Shown: positions 19,377-29,300 of the stretch, piece after piece | How positions within the stretch are numbered: position 1 is the first letter of the stretch | Layout: each line of letters starts with the position of its first letter | From: Candidatus Cloacimonadota bacterium | GTDB lineage: Bacteria; Muiribacteriota; UBA6191 | Length of the DNA stretch: 60,394 nucleotides | Assembly: GCA_023954715.1 (NCBI GenBank) | Contig: JAGSHD010000009.1 | Span: 120,272 to 180,665, forward strand | Reading direction: 5' to 3' | Translations under genes and position numbers: made by a program | The notes under the pieces: generated by a model | Seen by the model: only the letters and a program-made list of their open reading frames with translations | What the model was told of the DNA's origin: nothing | Databases searched by the model: none

Positions 19377-19721
19377 TCAATCATGTGTGCTCAACAAGAT
19401 AACGAGTGCACCAAGCATACAAAGGGTAGCTCCTGTAGTATCCCAAAAGTCGGGTTTTTGCTGCTCAACGATCCACAGCCAAAGAATGGAGCTAAGGATG
19501 TATATGCCTCCATACGCAGCATAGATACGTCCAGAGTAAATCATGTCTACTTTAGTAAGTAGAAAAGCAAATAAAATTAGTGAAACAGTCCCAGGAATAG
19601 CCCACCAAAAAGCTTTGTTTAAGCGAAATATCCCCCAAAAACAAAAGCAACCAATAATTTCAAACAAAGCTGCGCCGAAATAAATCAAAATGATATGCGA
19701 GAGTATTTTAGTGGATTCCAT
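19377..19721 (-). CDS. ynfA: YnfA/UPF0060 family inner-membrane protein
   Basis: 114 residues, the usual length for the family, with four hydrophobic segments. Family signatures are visible: AALFEIIGCFCFWG, KAFWWAIPGTVSLILFAFLL, GRIYAAYGGIYI, SILWLWIVE and PDFWDTTGATLCMLGALVIL. UPF0060 proteins are small inner-membrane proteins, distantly related to the SMR drug-transporter fold, and some have been linked to efflux. It stands alone between the Imm22-like gene and creD, all on the minus strand but separated by more than 140 bases. Confidence 0.93.
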   Translation of the reverse strand: MESTKILSHIILIYFGAALFEIIGCFCFWGIFRLNKAFWWAIPGTVSLILFAFLLTKVDMIYSGRIYAAYGGIYILSSILWLWIVEQQKPDFWDTTGATLCMLGALVILLSTHD

Positions 19722-19890
19722 TTTATATAGCTTTTAGGTCTAAAGTTAGTGTAGATGAGATTTTTCATATTCAAATTTAAAATAGATCATATCATACAAG
19801 TATTTCAAACAGGCAAAAGTCCTATACAAAGATAGTATTGTTATTAATTATAGTTTGGTTCAAACAATCTTGATTTATTGATTGTATAGC

Positions 19891-19932
19891 AAACTCTCCA
19901 TGATTAATATTATTTATAATCATGGAGAGTTT
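19891..19932 (-). terminator. Terminator hairpin downstream of creD
   Basis: A 16-base perfect inverted repeat (AAACTCTCCATGATTA and its complement) around a 10-base loop begins 4 bases after the creD stop. On the minus strand it is followed only by a short T run, so termination may be partial. Confidence 0.7.
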
Positions 19933-19936
19933 AAAT

Positions 19937-21286
19937 TTATTTTTTACTTTCATCCTCGGTACTAACATCATTTTGTGTAGGATCTATCGGGGGTTTTATA
20001 TGATCTGATAGCTTGTACCAATCTACATCTTTACTTAAATACATAGAAGCTGCTAGAGCTAAAAACAAACCAAAACTACCTAACAATAGAGCCATGTCTT
20101 CAAGTTGTAGTAATACAAACAAAAATCCATAAAGGTGGGATAAAACAGTACAAATTGCTAAAGCCATTTGTTTACTCTTTAATATGGCACTGGCATAGAG
20201 AGTAATTATTCCGACAATTGCTGTAGTAGAAACCCAATAAGCTATATCAAAACTTATATACTCAGATAATGATAATAAAAGAGTATAAAAAATTACGATG
20301 GAAAGTCCAATCAATAAATACTGAATAGGATGTATTTGACGTTTATACAAAATTTCACAAAAGAAAAAGGCTGTAAAAGTTAATAATATGAATAGAAAAG
20401 CATATTTAACGGACCGAGTCGTTTGTTGATATATGTTGGCTTCTATAAATAGCCTAACTCCAAAAGAGGATGTTGCGATATTAAATTGTTTACCCAACCA
20501 CTTTTGAGGGTAGTTTCTGTTTAAATTTAAGACTTTCCAATTGGCTTCAAAACCTTTGTCACTAATTTTTCGTTGTGAAGGTAGAAAACTTCCTTCAAAG
20601 CTAGGTGATGACCAAGATGAGTTAATTTTAACATTAGTTTCTTTTCCGATAGGTACAAAATGTATAAATTCACTACCACGGATTACACTTTTAATACTAA
20701 ATTTAATATCTTTATCTTTTTCGATGGTAAGTGGAGTATGAACACCAGAAGAAAGAACATCAGAATTACTTAAGCCAGGACGAAACTGTAGTTTTTGTTG
20801 ATTCGCTTCAAACTCGATTGTTTCACTGATGCCTTTTGAGTCAGTGATTCCTAAGCTGATGATAGCATTTTTCAAATCGAGGTTCATAAGGTTTATGCCA
20901 AGACCACTAATATCAGGAAACTTAAACTCTCCTGTGATAGTAGAAATAGATTTGTATACGACAGTTTCATGTAGATTGCGGCTACGCTTTTCAGGAAGTA
21001 GATTGGAGTCAATGTTTAAACTTTCAGGAAGGAAGTGAGCGTATTCAGTAACGGAGTTAGAATAAGGTTTGTTTGATCGAATATATGGGATAGATAATAT
21101 TGGTCCTATTATAGTTTGAGACTGCCCCCATTTATGGCTAATCTCTTGAATTACATGTTTACGACTTGATTGTCGCTCTGCAACAAGGTCGGTGATCATA
21201 TTGATTGGTATGATTAATAAGACAACCAAAAATATAATTATTCCACATTTCATAGCTACTGAGTCTACTTTACTAAATTTTTTCAT
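19937..21286 (-). CDS. creD: Cell-envelope protein CreD (Cet family)
   Basis: 449 residues, typical for CreD. One N-terminal membrane helix (about 12-30), then RQSSRKHVIQEISHKWGQSQ and GPILSIPYI, a large periplasmic beta-rich region (about 55-290), then about six helices (about 290-425) with the family signature RSVKYAFLFILLTFTAFFFC, IHPIQYLLIGL and LLLSLSEYISFDIAYW. CreD is an inner-membrane protein induced by the CreBC regulon in enterobacteria, where its loss affects envelope integrity and colicin E2 tolerance. No creBC genes are present here. AGGGGG sits 4 bases before the ATG. Confidence 0.92.
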   Translation of the reverse strand: MKKFSKVDSVAMKCGIIIFLVVLLIIPINMITDLVAERQSSRKHVIQEISHKWGQSQTIIGPILSIPYIRSNKPYSNSVTEYAHFLPESLNIDSNLLPEKRSRNLHETVVYKSISTITGEFKFPDISGLGINLMNLDLKNAIISLGITDSKGISETIEFEANQQKLQFRPGLSNSDVLSSGVHTPLTIEKDKDIKFSIKSVIRGSEFIHFVPIGKETNVKINSSWSSPSFEGSFLPSQRKISDKGFEANWKVLNLNRNYPQKWLGKQFNIATSSFGVRLFIEANIYQQTTRSVKYAFLFILLTFTAFFFCEILYKRQIHPIQYLLIGLSIVIFYTLLLSLSEYISFDIAYWVSTTAIVGIITLYASAILKSKQMALAICTVLSHLYGFLFVLLQLEDMALLLGSFGLFLALAASMYLSKDVDWYKLSDHIKPPIDPTQNDVSTEDESKK

Positions 21287-21632
21287 TGTACCCCCTAAAG
21301 ATTAAATCACTACGCTAACAAATGCATAGTTGCATCCTAAGCCTACAAAATAGGGGTATGGTAAACAATGGATAAATTGTAAAGTTTTATACAGAAAAAG
21401 TTGACAAAATTGTGAAACGAAATGGAGTAAAAAATTCAAATAAAATAGTGGAGTAATTTTAAGATGACTGTGAAAGCAATTTGTAGATAAATAACTAAGG
21501 TATATCGGGATATAGGCTATCCTAAACGATTATACCAAGTTTGATACTGTACTGTGTAGTATGGATATCTGTTAATATTTGCTATTTTTGGCAAAGAGAC
21601 TTATAGTTTTCTTTTGTATATAGGAGGTACAA
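21287..21632. other. Divergent intergenic region, 346 bases
   Basis: The region lies between the starts of creD and a plus-strand unknown gene. It is AT-rich and holds no coding frame I would support. A TTGACA is present at 21401-21406 but lacks a good -10 at the right distance. The two genes presumably have promoters here. Confidence 0.5.
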
Positions 21633-22142
21633 TTGCATTATAGGTACAGTAAATATAATCCTAAATATCGTAACAAAATAGGAGGCTATGAGTTAGATGA
21701 ATGGACATCTATATCAGATGTCGGTGAAACTTTTGATAATAAAAAGTTAACTATGCAAGAGTATTTCAAAGTTGAATGTAATCATATTGAGTTTGTTCTA
21801 TCATGCTTAAAGGAACTAAAAATAGAAACATTGTATTTGTTTGCTTTTGAAGAATACGGAGGGTTACCAATATTTATAGATTCTATTGAAGATAAAACAC
21901 CGATTCTAGTTAGTGACTTAGCTACATTTTTAAGTTTAATCTATAGAGAATGTTGTTGGGGTAAATTTTATGATGAAGATGGTAGATTAATCCTATCATT
22001 CGGATATGATTATTTGAGTAGTATTTACTTACCAGAAGATTCAAAGTGGGAAACAATAGCTTCACAGTATAAAATATATCTTGAGGATGAAAAGGTTTTG
22101 AAAAGTTATGAGGTAAATAGAACTATAATGGAGTTAAAATAG
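21633..22142 (+). CDS. Unknown cytoplasmic protein, possibly an immunity-type protein
   Basis: 169 residues with a TTG start supported by AGGAGGT at 21622-21628, about 5 bases upstream. It is acidic, with no signal peptide or membrane segment. Recognisable pieces are KYRNKIGGYELDEWTSISDV near the N-terminus, an internal block LVSDLATFLSLIYRECCWG and FGYDYLSSIY near the C-terminus. These recall small immunity-like proteins found beside polymorphic toxins, where an FGYDYYMYI-type motif is common, but this is a weak resemblance from memory. It is a single gene flanked by convergent and divergent neighbours; no toxin lies beside it. Confidence 0.6.
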   Translation: MHYRYSKYNPKYRNKIGGYELDEWTSISDVGETFDNKKLTMQEYFKVECNHIEFVLSCLKELKIETLYLFAFEEYGGLPIFIDSIEDKTPILVSDLATFLSLIYRECCWGKFYDEDGRLILSFGYDYLSSIYLPEDSKWETIASQYKIYLEDEKVLKSYEVNRTIMELK

Positions 22143-22178
22143 CATTGTTTATAATTTATCTGGTAGAACTAAAGCTCC

Positions 22179-23201
22179 CTACATACCTAAAACAACATAA
22201 TCCCCACCAGACTTCAAAGTAACAGACACAGCCTGTGAACTATTATTCTTCCAGTACCAGCCAAATTTACCATCAAATGGAGCGATCTGTGATCCAGTGG
22301 CACTTTTCGCAGTCTGCTTTTCAAAGCTCTTAAACTCACCATTTTTAGAGCCACTGACGTCACCATGAAAGTCATAGTATAGAGCTATACCGTTACTCTC
22401 CCAATGATAATTTAAAGTCTGTCCCTTTTTTACAAGAAATTTATATTCTAAACTTTTACCAGCAGGGATGTTGATCACCGTGCTATCTTTATAAACAATT
22501 GGAGTATTTGCTTTAGACTCAGCATCCATAATATGATGCTCATAGCCATGCATTTGCATTAAAAATAGCATAGCACCTAAAAAGATGATGGTTACATTAG
22601 TTAAAACACTAAATTTTTGAAAAGAAGGCTTTTGCCTCCAGCCAGATAGAATAAACAGCATTAGAGTCAATGCAGCTATTTGGCCTAGCTCCACGCCCAC
22701 ATTGAAAGAAATGATTTTTAGTAGTAGCCCAGAGTCTCCTAAGGGTAGCTCTTGTAATCGAGTAGATAATCCAAAACCGTGAATCAATCCAAATACAAAA
22801 ACTAACTTGATAATGCTAGGTGGTTGGATATTTAGATATTTTTGAAAACCTTGGATATTATCAAAACCCTTATACATGACTGTAAGAGCAATAACAGCAT
22901 CGATCAAAAAATAGTTTGCTGATATCCCCATAAAGGTAGCAAAGATCAAGGTAATACTATGACCTATCGTAAATGCTGAGATAAACCAAACAATATCTTT
23001 AAATTTGGATAAAAAGAAAATTACGCCAAATAAAAATAATAAATGATCATATCCCGTAATCATATGGGATGCTCCAAGACCAATGTATTGTAAATAATCA
23101 GCACTCATCATGGATGCCTTATCAGCATCTGAGATCCCGTGACAAAATATACTTTGAGTAAAAGCGACAAACGGAAGAATCAATAAAACTAGGTTTTTCA
23201 T
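22179..23201 (-). CDS. HupE/UreJ-type membrane protein with C-terminal periplasmic domain
   Basis: 340 residues from ATG 23201, chosen because it opens with a clean signal sequence (MKNLVLLILPFVAFTQSIFC); the frame continues to an ATG at 23249. Mature residues begin HG. Six or seven helices follow (about 45-230) with HupE/UreJ_2 motifs: GASHMITGYDHLLFLFGV, FTIGHSITLIFA, VFGLIHGFGL and NVGVELGQ. The family is linked to nickel, cobalt or other metal uptake and conserved His/Asp in the helices fit that. About 110 residues at the C-terminus form a beta-rich domain with GKSLEYKFLVKKG and GKFGWYWKN. No hydrogenase or urease genes are near. Confidence 0.8.
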   Translation of the reverse strand: MKNLVLLILPFVAFTQSIFCHGISDADKASMMSADYLQYIGLGASHMITGYDHLLFLFGVIFFLSKFKDIVWFISAFTIGHSITLIFATFMGISANYFLIDAVIALTVMYKGFDNIQGFQKYLNIQPPSIIKLVFVFGLIHGFGLSTRLQELPLGDSGLLLKIISFNVGVELGQIAALTLMLFILSGWRQKPSFQKFSVLTNVTIIFLGAMLFLMQMHGYEHHIMDAESKANTPIVYKDSTVINIPAGKSLEYKFLVKKGQTLNYHWESNGIALYYDFHGDVSGSKNGEFKSFEKQTAKSATGSQIAPFDGKFGWYWKNNSSQAVSVTLKSGGDYVVLGM

Positions 23202-23342
23202 AAATATATACCCAACCAGAAGTGGTTTCCCGGTTATACGGAAAGCCATGAAGCTTGTAAAGCTTCTGAATACCTGTGGTTTTCTCTGATTACTTATGAA
23301 CCCAAAACAAGAAAACCATTTGCATTGGGTATAGAATGTAAA

Positions 23343-23367
23343 AAAGCCTCCTAGAAAAGGAGGCTTT
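23343..23367 (-). terminator. Terminator of the pfa operon
   Basis: Stem AAAGCCTCCT / AGGAGGCTTT with a 5-base loop, starting 7 bases after the stop codon of the last pfa gene and followed by a T run on the minus strand. Confidence 0.88.
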
Positions 23368-23373
23368 GTTTAA

Positions 23374-26300
23374 TTAAGAGTATTGGATTGTTACTCGAAC
23401 ATTGTCTAATTGATAGATAAACTTACCATCACAGAAGACTCTTCCGCTGATGATAATATATGGATTAACTCCATCTACCAACTCTTTGACTTCTACTTCA
23501 TAAATGATTTTATCATTATGTTGTAAAATCTGTCCTCGATATTGCCAATCCATCCATTGATCGAAATTGATTCGAAAATATGGTGTACCTTCACGTTGAT
23601 CTAAACCATGATATAACATTACGTACTTAGCTACCTGAGTCATAGCATCTAAACTATAGCTACCAGGAACAACTGGATCCATATAAAAGTGGGAGTAGAA
23701 AATCCATTCAGTTTCATCTACGTCCTTCTCAACTGTAATGTATCCGTTTTTATAACGTCCACCATCAGGTCTAAACTCAGCAACTCGATCAAAGAATAAT
23801 CCAGGTCCGACTGGTAACTTTAATTGCGTACCGATACCCATTGGAGTAGGTAACTGAGCTAACTCCATAGCAGGTGCTTGAGCGTTTGCAGATTCAAGTG
23901 CTTCTTTAACATCTTTAGCAAGAGTTAAACCAGGAGATGCAGCTAGAGCTTCTTGAGAGTAAAAACCAAAGTGTAAGTCAACACCTTCTGCTAATAGACT
24001 TCCATCAGATAAAGTATATCTACCATCGTACTTTACCATGAAAGCGCCAGGAGTATTAACCATCTCTGTAAGCTTAACTTCAGCAATGATTCGATTATCT
24101 TGAGCAGGTATATCTTGATAAGTGATCATCTTTCCACCAAGGTTTCTAATGAAACGATCACTTTTACTCATACAATCTAACTCAAGTAGTTGAGGCAATA
24201 AACCACACGGCTGTAAAACAACTTCATTGAAAACACAAAATGGCATTAATCCTTGGTTGATTTGAAAATACCAATCATCAGCAGACATATCAAACTCGTT
24301 GACCATTGTAGCGCCAACTTTTAAGTTTTGTTTTTCACCAGTGATTTCAGTTACACGAGTAATACATGCATATGGAGGGTTTGGCATTCTTGAGATTTGT
24401 CGATCTTGATCGAAGATCTCATAGTGTTCACCAAAATAAGTACTTGGTTTACCAACAGTTAACTCAATCAATTGAGTTTCATTAGTTACTACTGGTCTAC
24501 CATACATATCAAAAGCTTGCTGACCTACAGCTGGCAGTGCAGGTAAATTATCATAATAGATTTCAAAACCAAGACTATCGATGATAACAACTTCTTTTCC
24601 TTCAGAAGTTAAAACCGCATCAGCCCATACTTTAGGATTATGACCAGGCTCAATTTTTGTAATATGCAAATAATATTTTAAGTCTTTCATGCCAGGGATA
24701 ACTTGGCCACGACATTTAACTTTAATTTGATTGTTTAAGATTGGTCTAAATCTCCCGCCTCTAGCTTGAAAACCAAACCCTAAATATAGAAGATAAAATT
24801 CAAGAATCTGAGAACAACCATCTAACATCAGTGTACCAGGCATTACATTGTCACCAACAAAGTGAGATGTAAAATACCAATGATTGTCATCAAGAGCTAA
24901 ATCAGCCTCAATATATCCAAGACCGTGCATACCATCTGTACGTCTGATATGGATATTATCTACCATACAAATATCATGATTAGACCATTTTGGAAAAGTA
25001 TTTTGATGTGCAGCATCCTCTTTAAAAGGTACTTCAAAACCTTGTCCAAAACATTCATAGATATTGCCATCTACAAGTGCTCTAATTTCATTTTTGTTAA
25101 AATCTTGTTTTCGGCAGATTCTTACTGGATTGTATTCAATAGCGTTTTCTGGCTTAGACCATACAGGCATTTTGTACTGTTTCTTTTCAGATAATTCAGC
25201 AGGAGTAAAATAACCAGCACATCCATTTACCCATTCGATAAATTTAACGCCATCACAATAACCAACACCATCAAAGAAAAATAACCAAGTACCATCATTT
25301 TGAGTAAAAGACTTAATATGAATTTCATATCTTAATGTACAAGGAGCTTTTGGAAAATCATCAAAGAAAGTAAAATCAGCTCCAAGCAATCGGTAGACTC
25401 TTTCACCTTTTACTTTGTGATCAATTCCTAGAAAGCTGATTAACCATAAATCCGCTTGACCAGACTCGATACATACAGAAATTGGACATCGATCTCCAAT
25501 CAAAAACCAATCTTCTGGTTTAACATCAAACTCAGTAACAACAGATGACGGTTTAAATTCGTGAAGCTTTCCATCGATTTCCATGATTCTATCAACTAAT
25601 AGATATGGAGGTGAAGGGAATCTGGTTCGCTGTTTGTAAGTATCAATAATGTCAAACTCAGGACCAAATACATCAGCGATTTTACCGTGAGAAAAGTTTA
25701 AAATATCTTCTTTATTCCAGATAGGCTCTTGAGCAGGGTTAACTGGCGGAGCTACTGGAGCAGGGTGTGGAGCTACTGGTAGTACAACCGTTTCATTATT
25801 TGAATAGCTTGGAGCATTATGACTTGGTAATGCTTGTACAGGGCTACCTAATAAGATTTGTTCTATTCTCATTAAATCTTGTTGATCTCTTAGAAAGTTT
25901 TCATGTGCATCGATAATTGCACTTTGTACTTTTAAAAAGTCACTTTGCTGTTCACCAGTCAATTGCAGTGGGTTTTGTTGAGGAGTTGATTCACTCATGA
26001 TCATCCTTTGAGGTTCGTTTATCGTATTAATATTTTGTATTTTATGATTTATTTGCGGTTTTACTTCATTACTTGGAGTTTTTGGAGGCATAACCTTTGT
26101 TACTACTTTTGGTTTCTTTTTAGAAACTAATCCAATTGGTTCTGATTTGGCCTTTGGAATTGTTTGAATTTTATTCAATTCCTGGACAAACGAATCTACA
26201 TCAAATTGGCCTAATGTTCTACCTACAGTAGCTTGTATACTTAATTGTTTTTTACTTTTTACAAGTTTGGGTTCTCCTAGTAAACTAAGATCCATTCTGA

Positions 26301-29300
26301 GTCCATGAGTAGCAAGCATTGCAAGGCTATGAAAAAGTTGGTTTTCATCGCTTCTTTCAGCAGTATTTGTGGCCACCGCAAAATGCTCTTTACCATCAAG
26401 AATATTTTGAACATGCCTAGTTACAGATCCCTGTGGTCCTACTTCCATAAACAAGCGAGCTTGATCAGCATAAGCGTTTTGTACCACAGGCTGAAAATCT
26501 ACACATTCACAGCAAGTTTTTGTTATAGCTTCTGAGACCGATTTTTGTGTTAATGGATAGGGTTTACCAGTAGCATGGGCATAAAAATCAATGCCTTGTG
26601 GAGCTTTTACTGGATTAGACCAAAGATCTAAAAGAGCTGGTTTATCCAAATCCATAATATCGCAATGATAAACCTGAGGAATTGGAATTTTAACAGTATG
26701 ACAAGATAAGGAGTTAATAAAGTTTTCTGTATCTTTTGTTATACCTGCAATCATACATTCTTTACTGGTATTTACCATTGTTAAAAATACACGATCCCAA
26801 TCTTTTAACTTATCCTTTAACTCAGTTTCAGATAAATAAACTAAATAACTAGACCATTTAATGGTTTCATCTGTATCAAAGTATTTTTGAACAGAAAAAA
26901 ACTCTCCGGCTGCTTGGTGTGAAAAGACTTTGTCATGTTGAGCACATTCGTAATACTCGTCCATGTTCCAGACTTTTAATGCAGAAAGACAATTGATCTC
27001 TCCTCCTGAAAAACCTAAAATTTGATCAGGTTGAATTTTAAAATCTTCAACAAACAAACTAGAAAAAATCCATGAATGAAAAGTAGTTGCAAAACTAATT
27101 TCAAACACGCTCATATCAAAGAGATCTACACCATTGTTGTGCCATAACTTATCTTCACAAGATAAAATTTTAGCATACTTAGATTCAGAACAGATCCGCT
27201 GTGTTAGGTGTGGAAACTTTAAAAGTAGCTCTCGCCCCATATCTGCATATAGGTTTCCAAATCCAGGAAACAAAAAGGCAAGTTTACCTTTATCCATCAT
27301 AGGAGTATCAGTAAAATAGATACCACTAGGATCCCATACTTTTGTTGGGTTTTTATCTAAAAGATCCAAAGCGCGTTGAGTTCGCTCAGATAAGTTATCT
27401 TTGGTGGCAATCATGCTCAAAGTAAGATCATTTTGTTGCCTAGTACTAAGGTCTAAAGAATAATCCTGTTGAGACAATTTATCCTTAAGGTCTTGTAAAC
27501 CACTAGCTTGAAAGAAGAACAGTTTTTGTGACGAACTATTTATAGGTGCGATTTGATCATTGTGCTCTTCAAGCAACATTGTTTGATGAAATCCTTCTGA
27601 GTGATAAGAGTGTACTAAGACTCTTCGGGACCCATCTACTTTGTTTTGAAGCCATGGCTTTGGTGTATTTGGTACAAAAAAACCATTATCTTTATAGTCT
27701 TTAGCATTGCTAGGAATAAAACATCTAGTAAGTGATAAAAGTCCACTCATAGCAGAACTTAAAAACTGTACAGATCGAGTATCACCGATTTGAGTTTTTA
27801 TAGAACTCAAAGAAACATTTAATGCACTATCAATAGTTAAACGATCCGGGCTGGTAGACTCTAAAAGCTGAACCTTGTTTGCTTTTAAATAATCGTTTAA
27901 TTTTAAATCATCTCTTGAAAAGTTATCTAACTTTAAGATATTTGCCAATATGGGGTTTTTATCTAACAGGGCTTGTTTTTTAAGTCGTAAAACGAGTACA
28001 ACGGCACCATCAGACATAGGTACTTTTTGATAAAAGAGGTCCTTTTCTGCTAAAACCGACTTAAAATCAAGAGGAATATCTACAGCACCTACAACCATAG
28101 TATCAGTTTCACCACTCAAAAGTGCTTGTCGAGCAATCTCTAAGGCTTTATAGGCTGACCCTTCTTCTTGGAAAACTACATAAGATGGTCCTTGGATATC
28201 CATTTCAGAGGATATTCGGTTTGCCGGAAAATTTGGAATATCTCCTATAACATCATCAGAGTTAATAGCAGGACATATAGAATCTTTGTATTGATTTAAA
28301 AGTTGTTTGAATTCAGAATCAGAAGCATTTAAATCCAAGTGACTTAAAATCTTTTGAATAGATCTAGGAGATTTTAATCGGATAGTATGCTCTGCAATAT
28401 TTGCATTCCAGTTTAAACCTACGATAATCCCAGCATTTTTTAAGTCTAAGGCTTCATGCTTTTTTATAGCTTTAGCAGCAACTTGCAATACCAATAACTG
28501 TTGAGGAAGTAATCGTTTTACTTCATTTGGTGTCATCTTAAAGTTTTTGACTAAGACTTCTTGATCTTCTAGAAAACCACCACGGATAGGGTGGTCTAAT
28601 AATTTGTCCCAATTAAATTTAGGCCATCTATCCTTAGGTAACTCAGAAAAGATATCTTTGTCACTAATTAAAAGCTCATGTAAGTCATCTAAATTTTTGA
28701 TTTGGGCAAATTCGCACTCAGCAGAAATAATAGAAATGTCTTGATCTTGCAAATTTTGATTATTATGAGTTTTTAGTAATTCTGCATGAAAGTTAGAGTC
28801 GAATTCCTCAAAAATTATGTGAGCATTTGTACCACCAAAGCCAAAGCCACTTACAGCTCCACGTCGGGGGTGCTTACTTGGCTGCTTCCATTCGATTGCT
28901 TTATCAATCAAGTATAAGGGGCTAGACTCTAAATCAAGTCGACTAGCTGGTTGCGTAAACAAAGTTGGAGGAAGGGCTTTTTCTTTAAGGGCCATAATGA
29001 CCTTTATGGAGCTAGCCATGCCAGCTGCACTAAGACAGTGACCGAATAAAGATTTAATTGATCCAATTCCCACAGATTGATTTTGATTATCACCAAATAC
29101 TTTTTTTAGTGTTTTAATTTCACAAGCATCACCAACGTTAGTTGCTGTACCATGGCACTCAACAACATCAATAGTTTTTGGATCAATACCTGATGATTGA
29201 TAGGCCTTATCTAAAGCTCTAACTTGTCCGTCATGAGAAGGGGCTAAAAGTCCGCCGTCCTTACCATCACAACTTAGGCCAGATCCTCTAATTACACAGT

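Noticed and set aside
23250..23266. Inverted repeat GAAGCTT-GTA-AAGCTTC upstream of the HupE-like gene
   Set aside because: Seven-base arms in AT-rich DNA; no evidence for an operator or terminator role.
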